Shown here: piece by piece, positions 6,862 through 14,993 of the stretch
Layout of the letters: the number at the start of each line of letters is the position of its first letter
Position numbering within the stretch: position 1 is the first letter of the stretch
Origin: GWA1-39-11 sp964640435
GTDB lineage: Bacteria > Patescibacteriota > Microgenomatia > Levybacterales > GWA1-39-11
Length of the DNA stretch: 15,743 bases
Assembly (NCBI GenBank): GCA_964640435.1
Contig: CAZXFJ010000025.1
Coordinates: 1 to 15,743 of the forward strand
Reading direction: 5' to 3'
Notes under the pieces: model-generated
Database searches by the model: none
What the model saw: the letters and a program-made list of their open reading frames with translations, nothing else
What the model was told of the DNA's origin: nothing
Made by a program: the position numbers and the translations under genes

Positions 6862-8375
6862 AAATAATTATTATCTTTCTTCTGTCTCTTATTTTTGGAG
6901 TAGGGATGGGGAATATTTTTGTTGGAGACATTAATCTGCTTGATGAAGGGCAGTTTGTTTCATGGCCATATCAAATGCTTAATGGAAAATTAATGTTTAA
7001 AGATTTATTTGTAATGTATGGACCATTATTTATCTATCCGCAATACATATTCTTTAAAATATTTGGACCTACTTTTTTTACAATGCGAATTTATTTCTTC
7101 GCTGGCTCCCTAATCGCTCTCTTGCTTGTTTATTTAATTTGTTTAAAGTTAAAACTAAAAACTTTTACCCGACTTATAATAATAGCTCTCCTTATTTTTC
7201 TACCAGGAATTCAGTTGAGGCAAGCGGCATCTTTTATGGTAATAGTTGCACTTTTATATGCAAATGATGGGAAAACAAATATAAGATACTTATTTGTGGG
7301 AATAGTTGCCGCAATTGCTTTTTTAATAAGTCCAGAGATTGGAATATTTTCAATGTTAGCAGTTTTTGCAAGTGTTTTAATTGACTTTGGTTTTGTAAAT
7401 ACTTTTAAAAAAATAGGCTTTGTATTAATAGGACTTATTACTTCTTTTTATATATTTTTTGTATGGGCATTTATAGAAGGTTGGTTTTATAGTTATATAG
7501 CTGAGACATTGAAAGTTCTAAGGCTTTTTTCTGGTGTAAATGCTCCTCTCGGTAAAAATTTTCCCAATCTATTATCATTATTTCCCGGTTTTAATCTCTC
7601 AATTATAAAATACTTATTAACAGCAGACGCAATACTTTATTGGTCATATCTCTTTTTAATAATTGTTGGTATATATTTTGTTGTTAGGTTCATACTTGGA
7701 AAGTTAACTACCCGTGATAAAAAAACGTTACCTATATATATTATTGGTCTACTCCTTTACGTAAGTGTAATAGGACGGGGAAATATACAATTTATATATT
7801 CATACTTATTTATATTAGGAGGAGTACTCGGTGAAGAGGCACTAAGACTTAAAAATAAAAAACTAGCCTTGTTGTTTGTTGCTTTATTGTTGATAATACC
7901 AATACGACTTTTAACAATTAATAGAGTTAATATTAATAAAAATATCGAGAGCGTTATTTCATATAGTAAGTTTGTTCCTGTCTCTTCAAGAGATCCACTC
8001 AGAATTTCTTTAGAGCAAAAAAAATATTTTGAATCAGTTATTAATCCTGTAAATAATTTAACAACTCCTCATGACACAATTTTTGTTATGCAGGATGAGC
8101 CAGCCTTTTATTCACTAACAAATAGAAATAACGCGAGTAGATACGATTTGCCATATTTTGCTAGCTCTTTTAGTTCGCAAAAAGAACTAGTTTTAGAATT
8201 AAGTCATAAAAGACCTAAAGTGATTATATGGAATAAGAATGCATGGGCTGTTGATGATATTTCGAATGCAACTCGCCTTCCTGAGGTTGTAGAATATATA
8301 AAAGCTTATTATAATGTTTACCTAAATAGTAATGGCCTTATTATTTACAAAATAAAAACTAATGAAACAAATTAG
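6834..8375 (+). CDS. GT-C-like integral membrane glycosyltransferase
   Basis: The 513-residue form starting at the ATG 6834-6836 begins MVKITKTQ and runs straight into the first helix. A longer start at 6729 would add 35 residues that lie antiparallel to no known pattern and fully overlap the upstream gene. After helix 1 comes the first extracytoplasmic loop with the GT-C signature: GDINLLDEGQFVSWPYQMLNGKLMFKDLF, with acidic Asp37-Glu38 and Lys56-Asp57, then YGPLF (62-66). About ten further helices follow, and the last 130 or so residues are soluble (MQDEPAFYSL, then VIIWNKNAW). These features fit PMT_2/ArnT-like enzymes that move sugars from polyprenyl-phosphate donors on the outer membrane face. 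It overlaps the next gene's upstream ATG by 14 bases, which suggests translational coupling. Donor and acceptor are not deducible. Confidence 0.83.
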   Translation: MVKITKTQIEIIIIFLLSLIFGVGMGNIFVGDINLLDEGQFVSWPYQMLNGKLMFKDLFVMYGPLFIYPQYIFFKIFGPTFFTMRIYFFAGSLIALLLVYLICLKLKLKTFTRLIIIALLIFLPGIQLRQAASFMVIVALLYANDGKTNIRYLFVGIVAAIAFLISPEIGIFSMLAVFASVLIDFGFVNTFKKIGFVLIGLITSFYIFFVWAFIEGWFYSYIAETLKVLRLFSGVNAPLGKNFPNLLSLFPGFNLSIIKYLLTADAILYWSYLFLIIVGIYFVVRFILGKLTTRDKKTLPIYIIGLLLYVSVIGRGNIQFIYSYLFILGGVLGEEALRLKNKKLALLFVALLLIIPIRLLTINRVNINKNIESVISYSKFVPVSSRDPLRISLEQKKYFESVINPVNNLTTPHDTIFVMQDEPAFYSLTNRNNASRYDLPYFASSFSSQKELVLELSHKRPKVIIWNKNAWAVDDISNATRLPEVVEYIKAYYNVYLNSNGLIIYKIKTNETN

Positions 8376-9075
8376 ACGAATGGATTTTTCTGTCGACATT
8401 ATCTTACCTGTCTACAATGAAAAAAAATCCATAGAAAAAGTTTTGACAGAATGGGTTAGGGTTTTACCAAAAAAATTTAAATACCGTTTTATTATCTGTG
8501 AAGATGGATCAACCGATGGAACGACAACTCTTTTAAAAAAGCTACAGAAGAAATATAAATTTATTCTTGACCACCGAGATAGTAGACGTGGATACGGTCA
8601 GGCTGTAATAGATGGAATTAATTTATCAACTGCAGAATATATTCTCTGTGTTGATTCAGATGGACAATGTGATCCAGAAGATTTTAAAGTATTCTGGAAG
8701 AATAGATCACCCAAGCAAGTGCTTATAGGTAGAAGAGTAGAGAGAAATGACAATTTTCAAAGAAAATTATTCTCAAATTTTTTTAAACTCTATTTTGATT
8801 CACTTTTCCCATCCAAAATAAATGACCCTAGCGCACCATTTGTACTTTTCCAAAAGAATCTTATTATTAAACACTTAACAGATTTAACTTTTTTAAGAGA
8901 GGGTTTTTGGTGGGGTTTCGTTGGAATGTGTGTAAAGAGAAGAATAAAAATCAAAGAGCTTCCTATTAATCATAGAGCGAGAATTGATGGGAAAACTAAT
9001 GTCTATAGTTCAAGTAAAATCCCAAAAATCGCTGTAAGCAATGCTATTGGCCTTTTTAAATTAAAAATTTCCTAA
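8362..9075 (+). CDS. DPM1-like GT2 polyprenyl-phosphate glycosyltransferase
   Basis: This 237-residue soluble GT-A enzyme resembles dolichol/undecaprenyl-phosphate sugar synthases. Motifs are VDIILPVYNEKKSI (11-24), EDGSTDGT (47-54) for nucleotide binding, the metal-binding DSDGQCDPEDF (98-108), and a late Arg-rich acceptor loop INHRARIDGKTNVY (202-215). It lacks the C-terminal transmembrane helices found in ArnC and GtrB, so it is of the short Dpm1 type. Its expected job is to make the lipid-linked sugar donor that GT-C enzymes require, and this locus encodes several of them. Two starts are possible: ATG 8362, which overlaps the upstream gene by 14 bases, and ATG 8380 (residue 7), which avoids the overlap. 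Neither has a ribosome binding site. The next gene has its own promoter. Confidence 0.88.
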   Translation: MKQIRRMDFSVDIILPVYNEKKSIEKVLTEWVRVLPKKFKYRFIICEDGSTDGTTTLLKKLQKKYKFILDHRDSRRGYGQAVIDGINLSTAEYILCVDSDGQCDPEDFKVFWKNRSPKQVLIGRRVERNDNFQRKLFSNFFKLYFDSLFPSKINDPSAPFVLFQKNLIIKHLTDLTFLREGFWWGFVGMCVKRRIKIKELPINHRARIDGKTNVYSSSKIPKIAVSNAIGLFKLKIS

Positions 9076-9084
9076 TTCCTACGT

Positions 9085-9090
9085 TATAAT
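9085..9090 (+). promoter_or_regulatory. Predicted leaderless -10 box for the flippase gene
   Basis: A perfect TATAAT lies in the 21-bp intergenic space and ends 6 bases before the ATG at 9097. No good -35 box is visible at 16-18 bp spacing, and the TGn extension is absent. The intervening bases CTCCTT are not a Shine-Dalgarno. Confidence 0.55.
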
Positions 9091-9096
9091 CTCCTT

Positions 9097-10311
9097 ATGG
9101 GGTATTTTAAAAACACGTTGCACGGTATAAGCTGGTCTGCAGCGCTTAGAATTTCAATAAGAGGAATATCAGTTCTTCGTATAGCTATTCTTGCAAGATT
9201 ACTTGCTCCAGAGCAGTTTGGTCTTTTTGGAATTGCAACCATAACACTTGCTCTTCTTGAAGTATTTTTGGAAACAGGCGTAAATGTTTTTTTAATCCAG
9301 GAAAAGTCTGATATTAAAAAATACATAGATTCGGCATGGGTAGTGTCTATTATAAGAGGGTTAATAATGACGGCAATTCTTATTATGGCAAGTCCATTTA
9401 TTGCTGACTTTTTTAACAATGGATCGGCAGTTGGAGTATTACTTCTAATATCTCTTGTTCCTCTTCTTCGTGGTTTCATAAATCCATCAATAGTTTTTTT
9501 CCAAAAAGAAATAAAGTTTCATAAAGAATTTTTATATAGAGTTACACTTTTTGGTGTTGATACTATATTTACAATTATTTTGGCTCTGATTACTCACTCC
9601 GTTTACAGCTTAGTTATTGGAACAATATTGGCAGTTATTTTTGAAATTATTATTTCTTTCAAGTTCGCTACGCCTCGGCCAAAGTTATCTTTAAATCCAG
9701 AATACATAAAATTAATATTTCACCGAGGAAAGTGGGTAACACTTTTTGGAATATTTAGCTATCTTGCTCAGGAGGGGGATACTATTGCGGTTGGGCGGTT
9801 AATGAATACTGTTGCTTTGGGACAATATAACATGGCATATACTGTGGGAACATTACCAATTGAGGCATCTGATGTCGTAAATCAGGTAGTTTTCCCTGTT
9901 TATTCTAAGATTGCACATGAAAAGGCAAGACTTCTTAGAGCATTTTTAAAGACAACTCTTTTTCTAACTCTTTTAACAGGTTTTGTTAGTTTAGTAATAT
10001 ATTTCTTTGCTTATCCATTAGTTTTGGTGTTTTTGGGTAAAGTTTGGTTACCAATTGTTCCAATAGTAAAACTTCTTGCGATCTATGGTGTTCTAAGAGC
10101 GGTATTTGGTTCTGCATCTGCGTTGTTTTTGGCAGTTGAGAAGCAAAATTATGTGAGCATAATGACGTTTTTCAGAGTTTTTGGCCTATTAATCACTATA
10201 GTTCCTTTTATTCAAATGTACGGTCTAATTGGAGCAGTTTACTCCGTTATTTTCTCTGTCTTAATTGAGATACCAGTAATTTTATATCTGGTAAGAAAAG
10301 TATTTGTTTAA
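9097..10311 (+). CDS. Polysaccharide flippase, MOP/PST superfamily (Wzx-like)
   Basis: The 404-residue protein has about 12 hydrophobic helices and no soluble domain. The N-terminus GISWSAALRISIRGISVLRIAILARLLAPEQFGLFGIATI is the standard opening of the PST (WzxC/TuaB) group, followed by FLETGVNVFLIQ. The second half contains GRLMNTVALGQYNMAYTVGTLPIE, the usual counterpart of the GxxxGxY signature of these transporters. It would move lipid-linked oligosaccharide from the inner to the outer face of the membrane. Its placement after the DPM1-like GT2 and among GT-C and GT4 genes supports this. It is slightly short for the family (usually 410-480 residues) but looks complete. The gene has its own TATAAT and converges on the minus-strand gene at 10314, with only 2 bases between their stops. 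Confidence 0.9.
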   Translation: MGYFKNTLHGISWSAALRISIRGISVLRIAILARLLAPEQFGLFGIATITLALLEVFLETGVNVFLIQEKSDIKKYIDSAWVVSIIRGLIMTAILIMASPFIADFFNNGSAVGVLLLISLVPLLRGFINPSIVFFQKEIKFHKEFLYRVTLFGVDTIFTIILALITHSVYSLVIGTILAVIFEIIISFKFATPRPKLSLNPEYIKLIFHRGKWVTLFGIFSYLAQEGDTIAVGRLMNTVALGQYNMAYTVGTLPIEASDVVNQVVFPVYSKIAHEKARLLRAFLKTTLFLTLLTGFVSLVIYFFAYPLVLVFLGKVWLPIVPIVKLLAIYGVLRAVFGSASALFLAVEKQNYVSIMTFFRVFGLLITIVPFIQMYGLIGAVYSVIFSVLIEIPVILYLVRKVFV

Positions 10312-10323
10312 ACTTACCAGATA
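10285..10323. terminator. Candidate bidirectional terminator hairpin between convergent genes
   Basis: A perfect 11-bp inverted repeat (TATCTGGTAAG at 10285-10295, CTTACCAGATA at 10313-10323) with a 17-base loop spans both stop codons of the convergent pair. No T-tract follows on either strand, so intrinsic termination would be weak. An upstream TACCAG at 10271-10276 could pair with the left arm instead, giving a competing 6-bp stem. Confidence 0.35.
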
Positions 10324-11929
10324 GGTACCCAAAACTCTTCAATTACTATTACTTGCAAAAAAATAAAAGTTAAAATTATTAAAAATTGTAGGCTTGAGAA
10401 TTTCGAATACTTTGTAATAAAATTTACTGAAAGTATTACTGGGAATATCATAAAAGGAAGCCAAATTCTTCCAACTTCACCTCTTGATGCACCAGAAGCA
10501 ATTAGGACTATAAATATAAGCCAAAAGGATATTAAAATTTTCTTCAATAAATTATTCTTCTCAATATTATTTCTTAGTGACAGATAGGAAAAAGTTAGAA
10601 AGATAATAGTAATAGGAATACTCATGTACTGAAAAAAATCAAAAGGATTATATAAAAGCCATGCTATGTAGTCCCGAGAAGCTTGATTATGAATTGTGGC
10701 GATCAATGCAGAAAATAGATTGAAATCAAAAATAAAAAGTAAGGCGGCAAGTAAAATTATTCCAAACACGTAAAGAGCAGACTGTTTAATAATTTCCGTC
10801 TTCTTATATTGGATAAAATATAAAGACGCAAGTAAACCAAGACCTGCTAGGTAAACCAAAAAAGAAGCTGTAAAAAATAGTCCTAAGCCAATTATTAAAC
10901 CGCTCAGAACAATAAATTTGTAATTTTTACGCTCAACGCCTTTATACAGACATATGAAGCTTAAGAGTGGAAAAAATAAATAAATAGGATCAAAAATTAA
11001 AGCAAAAAAAGAAAAACTTNNNNNNNNNNNNNNNNNNNNNNNNNNNNNNNNNNNNNNNNNNNNNNNNNNNNNNNNNNNNNNNNNNNNNNNNNNNNNNNNN
11101 NNNNNNNNNNNNNNNNNNNGAGTGGAAAAAATAAATAAATAGGATCAAAAATTAAAGCAAAAAAAGAAAAACTTGGAATAATTGAAAAAAGTAGTGTACT
11201 TCTGAAAGAGACAAGAGTATTTTTTGTAATTAGTTTTGAGAGATAATAAAAGGGAATAATTACAAAGCTTGATAAAAAATGTAAAACGAATGGTAGTGTG
11301 ACTGAGGCAAGTTTCTGTTTAGTTGTTAGTGCATCCCATAAATCTTTTGCAAAGTTAACGTTAAGGTTTGAGATAAAAGAAAAAAGATTTTCAAGTTGGA
11401 AAAAGGATATTAAATTAATATAACCACGTATCATAATTACTGCACCTGGAGTATGACCACTTGCGTGTTGTGCTAAAACCCTCTCATTAACAAGATTTGT
11501 AAAATTAGATAAAAATGATTGAATACTATTTATATTTATTGCCGTACTGAAATACCCATTAATTCCTGGATCAACAAGTCTTCTAAAAAGAATATTTATC
11601 CCAAATCTACTAAAATAAACAAGTGCTATTTGAAAAAGAAAAATTAAAAAAACTAGCGAGATTAAAATAATAACTTCATTTTTGTTTGTTATTTTTTTTA
11701 GCTTTTCAAATCTGAAAGTAATAAAAGCTAATAGTAAATAAATTGGAATAAATACCCAAGCTTTATTAATGGTATTAACAAAGTAAAAAGGCCATAATGA
11801 ATTCAAATTAGAATCATACGGCCCACGTATTAAAGGAATAATGTCAGTTATTAATAGAAAGATGTAGGCAATCGTGATCCCAACCGTTAACGAAAGCAAC
11901 TTTGTTCTAAATTTATCAATTTGACTCAT
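10314..11929 (-). CDS. GT-C-like polytopic membrane protein, interrupted by an artefactual N gap
   Basis: As assembled, this gene appears as two pieces on either side of 100 Ns. Removing the Ns and one copy of a flanking 55-bp duplicate (155 bases in all) puts both pieces in the same frame with no stop, giving one protein of 486 residues. Helices run throughout. A loop at about residues 105-162 has FSRFGINILFRRLVDPGINGYFS and later QHASGHTPG (His155, His159, Pro161-Gly162), like the HxxxHPPG segment of some GT-C proteins. Near the C-terminus SRGEVGRIWLPFM resembles the conserved Glu/Arg region of such enzymes. A glycosyltransferase role is therefore likely but not proven. I chose the ATG at 11927-11929; an in-frame TTG at 11939-11941 would add four residues. 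It is divergent from the gene at 11984. Confidence 0.75.
10965..11019. repeat. 55-bp duplicate, left copy at the edge of the assembly gap
   Basis: These 55 bases, immediately before the N run, are identical to 11120-11174 immediately after it. Exact contig-end overlap of this size is typical of neighbouring de Bruijn graph contigs, so it is probably one genomic copy written twice. Confidence 0.9.
11020..11119. other. Assembly gap of exactly 100 N
   Basis: The run is exactly 100 unknown bases, a conventional placeholder length. Identical 55-bp sequence on both sides indicates that the contigs overlap and that no sequence is actually missing here. Any protein predicted through it on the minus strand (the X residues and a spurious C-terminus VFLFLL) is an artefact. 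Confidence 0.93.
11120..11174. repeat. 55-bp duplicate, right copy at the edge of the assembly gap
   Basis: This is identical in all 55 positions to 10965-11019. It encodes the same minus-strand peptide (SFSFFALIFDPIYLFFPL), which occurs once in the rejoined protein. Confidence 0.9.
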
Positions 11930-11947
11930 ACTTATTGCCAATTACGG

Positions 11948-11975
11948 CTGAAATACTTATTATGTAGTTTATAAT
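11948..11975 (+). promoter_or_regulatory. Predicted leaderless promoter of the gene at 11984
   Basis: CTGAAA (11948-11953, 4/6) is followed by a 16-bp spacer and a perfect TATAAT (11970-11975). Eight bases separate the -10 box from the ATG at 11984, so transcription should begin at or within a base or two of the start codon. Confidence 0.6.
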
Positions 11976-11988
11976 ATGATTTTATGAA
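11959..11988 (-). promoter_or_regulatory. Candidate promoter of the minus-strand GT-C-like gene
   Basis: On the minus strand, TTCATA (11983-11988, 4/6) precedes CATAAT (11959-11964, 5/6) with an 18-bp spacer. Initiation near 11952 would give a leader of about 22 bases to the ATG at 11929. It overlaps the divergent plus-strand promoter at 11948-11975. Confidence 0.35.
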
Positions 11989-13867
11989 AAAAGTAAATAG
12001 CTTAAAGCATAAAAATATTGACCTCATCATTCTTAAGTACGTCTTTTTGCTGTATACGATATTTCTGGCGTTACTACTTAGGTCCGATGCTTTTAAAATC
12101 ATCGCAATACTGATCTACTTATCCTTCTTTTTGATTACATTTAAGATCCGTGGTGGAATTAAAAAAGGATTTTTATCAATATATACCGAAGTTAAGATTA
12201 TTGTAACAAGGACTATAAGTACATTAAATAAAGTAAAAACTGCGCTAGATATGAGATTTTTCAGAAGATATAAGTCTGAGATCATTATTATCCTCTTTTA
12301 CATTTTAACTATGCTTTCTGTAGTCAAGTGGGGGCTTCCAAGTAGTTCGCATCCATTTCCATACTTTATGGATGAATCACATAGTCTTCAAGCTGTAAAA
12401 ACAGTTGTAAAGAATGGAACTTCTAATTTACCTCATCAAGAAGTTGGTCCCATGCTTAATTACATACTGTCCGCTGTACTAGTCTCCCCACTTTTTGTAC
12501 TAAAAATTGTCAATCCTTCGGAGATAACGACAGCAATAAGCGCTCTTGTTGTTCAAGCACAATTATATACAGCATTGAGAATTATAACTTTTATGTTTGG
12601 CGTAGGGGCTTTGATATCTCTAATCCCAATATCTAAAATTTTGAAATTAAAATCAACATTTTCCGTCGGACTGTTTGCAACAGCGCCCGTTTTTCTTTTA
12701 ATAAGTAACTATTTTAAGTATGATGTTGCGCTTTTATTTTGGATTACATTATCTTTGCTTCTATACTTTAACTATAAAGTTAAACCCACTCTCAATAATT
12801 TTATTTTCGCATCAATAGTATCAGGTTTCGCAGTATCAACAAAATTAACTGGTGCGCCGCTACTTATATTACTTTTTTATACTTTTTTCTTCTTTACACC
12901 TTCACGGAAAAAAAAGATATCACACTTAATAATTGGAATTGCAGCTTATGTTATAACATTTGTGCTTTGCGGAGTACCTGATATTATTTTTGGTGGTAGA
13001 TCGATGGTAGAGTATATTTATTACAACACCATTTCCTTACCGCAAAATGATAAGAATATACTTTTTGGCGTAAATCATTTTTACTATTTATTTTTTCAAC
13101 TCCTACCGCAAATATTTGGTCATGCATTTTTTGCAATTTTCATAGCTTCTTTATTTTATGTATGTATAAAGATTGCAAGAAAATTATTAAATGGAAAAGT
13201 TTCGGATGAGAAAGCTACTATACTTATTCTTTTGGGTTTTATACTCTTTTCTGCAAGTTTAAGCCCTTTATGGGTTATTGCTGCGAATCGAGCTCTTGTT
13301 TTACTTCCATTTATGGTTTTAATTACAGGAATTGCCTTGTCAGATATTTTGAAAATTAAAAAAATAATGATTTTTGTAACTGTTTTATTAATTTTTGTAT
13401 TATGTCTTCAGACAATCGAATCTTTTGCCTGGATATCTTTGAAGTACGCCGAGCCTTCGCAGTCTACGGCATCATCATGGATTAAAAATAATATTTCTAA
13501 AAATACAGTAATTGGGATTGAGAATATACCCATTTATCAAATGTTACCCGATATAATCATTAAAGAATTCTATGAGGATGTTTATCTGGTTAAAACACCA
13601 CATATGTATAATTACAAAGTTATTGAGGCAAAAACTCCTAAATTACCACCAGTTATTGTTTTATCCAATGCTCAATTCGATTATCAATATCGAAAAAGCT
13701 CTCCTAAAAAAGATTTATATAAACGCATGATGCGCGAAGGATATAGAGAAGTTAAAGGATTTTCTCCAAATTCGGAATATTATAAATACTTTTCAAATAA
13801 TCCAAATTTCGTAACGATAGGTTTAATTGCCTATCCATTGAGAATTTCTGTTTTTGCGAAGCAATAA
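11984..13867 (+). CDS. GT-C membrane glycosyltransferase, PMT/ArnT-like
   Basis: The 627-residue protein opens with two helices (about residues 15-53) and a basic linker (55-97) before the GT-C core. The first core loop holds the motif HPFPYFMDESHSLQAVKTV with Asp130-Glu131, the acidic pair expected of a GT39/GT83-type catalytic loop. Further typical segments are YFKYDVALLFWITLSLLLY and the glycine-rich ASIVSGFAVSTKLTGAPLL. About 11 core helices follow, ending near residue 485. The C-terminal 140 residues are soluble and begin with AEPSQSTASSWIKNNI, a region often seen as the extracytoplasmic tail of these enzymes. It probably transfers a sugar from a polyprenyl-phosphate carrier to a protein, lipid or glycan outside the membrane. 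The two extra N-terminal helices and basic linker are unusual. The start is supported by a TATAAT 8 bases upstream. Confidence 0.85.
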   Translation: MKKVNSLKHKNIDLIILKYVFLLYTIFLALLLRSDAFKIIAILIYLSFFLITFKIRGGIKKGFLSIYTEVKIIVTRTISTLNKVKTALDMRFFRRYKSEIIIILFYILTMLSVVKWGLPSSSHPFPYFMDESHSLQAVKTVVKNGTSNLPHQEVGPMLNYILSAVLVSPLFVLKIVNPSEITTAISALVVQAQLYTALRIITFMFGVGALISLIPISKILKLKSTFSVGLFATAPVFLLISNYFKYDVALLFWITLSLLLYFNYKVKPTLNNFIFASIVSGFAVSTKLTGAPLLILLFYTFFFFTPSRKKKISHLIIGIAAYVITFVLCGVPDIIFGGRSMVEYIYYNTISLPQNDKNILFGVNHFYYLFFQLLPQIFGHAFFAIFIASLFYVCIKIARKLLNGKVSDEKATILILLGFILFSASLSPLWVIAANRALVLLPFMVLITGIALSDILKIKKIMIFVTVLLIFVLCLQTIESFAWISLKYAEPSQSTASSWIKNNISKNTVIGIENIPIYQMLPDIIIKEFYEDVYLVKTPHMYNYKVIEAKTPKLPPVIVLSNAQFDYQYRKSSPKKDLYKRMMREGYREVKGFSPNSEYYKYFSNNPNFVTIGLIAYPLRISVFAKQ

Positions 13868-13868
13868 T

Positions 13869-13877
13869 TGGTATAAT
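13869..13877 (+). promoter_or_regulatory. Extended -10 promoter for the GT4 gene at 13890
   Basis: TGG TATAAT, a consensus extended -10, overlaps the region just after the stop of the preceding gene. No clear -35 is present. The ATG is 12 bases after the box, so a leader of only about 5 bases is predicted. Confidence 0.55.
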
Positions 13878-13889
13878 TGCAAAAGTTTT

Positions 13890-14993
13890 ATGCGTATTGC
13901 TTTCTTTCATGAATTGCCACCCGGTGGAGCTAGAATTGCGACCAATGAAATCGCATTACGATTAAAAAAGACAAACAAAGTTGATTTATATTATGTAGAT
14001 GGGTCGGAAGAGATAAGTGAATATAAAAACTATACAAAAGTCTACTTTTATAAGTTTTTGGAAAAAGAATGGACAGGTAAGGATCCTTTGGCCCGAATCT
14101 ACAAGGATACTGTCGAACTTAAAAAATTAAGTGCACTACATAAAAAGATTGCAGATGTTATAGATAGTCGTGGATATGATTTAGTCTTTGTTAATGCATC
14201 AAAATTTGTTGAATCTCCTTTTATCTTGAAATACTTGAAGACTAAAAGCGTTTTTTATCTACATGATCCTCATTTTAGGATGGTTTATGAGAAAGAACTT
14301 GATGTTTCGGAAGATCTAGATGTTGTCCGTAAAACATACGAAAAACTTCACAGAAAACTTCTCAAAAAAATGGATCTTAAAAACCTTAAGTCTGCTGATT
14401 ATTTAATTGCAAACTCACGCTTTTCTCAACAAACAGCGTTTAAATCATATAGACGTGAAAGTTTGGTAGCTTATTTGGGAATTGATACTGATTTTTTTAA
14501 ATCTTCTAATAAGAAAAGGGTAATAGATATTTTATTTGTTGGCTCAAAATCAGAGCTTGATGGATACCCACTGTTATTGAAAAGTCTTGAGAAAATGAAA
14601 AAGGAACCTAAGATTCGATTAGTTCTCAAGGAATCTGAATGGGTAAGTCGAGAGAAAATGAGAGAGCTTTATCAAAGATCGAAACTTGTGGTGGCTCTTG
14701 CATCAAATGAGCCATTCGGTCTTACACCACTTGAAGCAGCAGCCTGTGGTGTTCCAACTGTTGCAGTTGATGAAGCAGGTCACAAGGAAACAATAATAGA
14801 TGGAAAAACAGGATATCTTGTTTCCAAAAATCCTTCAGAACTTGCACAAAAATTAGATTATTTACTTTCAAATCCCAAGCGTCTTAAACAACTAGGTATT
14901 CAAGCGAAAGAAAACGCGGTAGAGAATTGGGGATGGAGTAAAAAAATTGAGATTTTAGAAAAAACACTTAAAGGTCTCTTAGGAAATGAATAA
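13890..14993 (+). CDS. GT4-family glycosyltransferase
   Basis: I place the start at the ATG 13890-13892, giving 367 residues beginning MRIAFFHELPPGGARIATNEIALRL, a normal GT4 opening. An in-frame ATG at 13854 would add 12 polar residues, overlap the previous gene and lie upstream of the -10 box. The first Rossmann domain includes DLVFVNASKF and FYLHDPH. The interdomain stretch has ADYLIANSRFSQQ and YLGIDTDFF, the usual 'G-(I/V)-D-x-x-x-F' element. The second domain has VGSKSELDGYPLLLKSL and an intact EX7E motif (Glu274 and Glu282 in ASNEPFGLTPLEAAACGVPTV). It is therefore likely to be an active, retaining, nucleotide-sugar-dependent enzyme. It overlaps the next gene by 8 bases. The sugar transferred is not deducible. 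Confidence 0.93.
   Translation: MRIAFFHELPPGGARIATNEIALRLKKTNKVDLYYVDGSEEISEYKNYTKVYFYKFLEKEWTGKDPLARIYKDTVELKKLSALHKKIADVIDSRGYDLVFVNASKFVESPFILKYLKTKSVFYLHDPHFRMVYEKELDVSEDLDVVRKTYEKLHRKLLKKMDLKNLKSADYLIANSRFSQQTAFKSYRRESLVAYLGIDTDFFKSSNKKRVIDILFVGSKSELDGYPLLLKSLEKMKKEPKIRLVLKESEWVSREKMRELYQRSKLVVALASNEPFGLTPLEAAACGVPTVAVDEAGHKETIIDGKTGYLVSKNPSELAQKLDYLLSNPKRLKQLGIQAKENAVENWGWSKKIEILEKTLKGLLGNE

Noticed and set aside
9084..9479. Minus-strand open frame of 131 codons
   Set aside because: It is antisense to the flippase gene, whose N-terminal family signature is clear. The antisense peptide has no recognisable domain.
13854..13889. N-terminal 12-codon extension of the GT4 gene at 13890
   Set aside because: It precedes the predicted -10 box and overlaps the previous gene; the GT4 fold begins exactly at MRIAFF.
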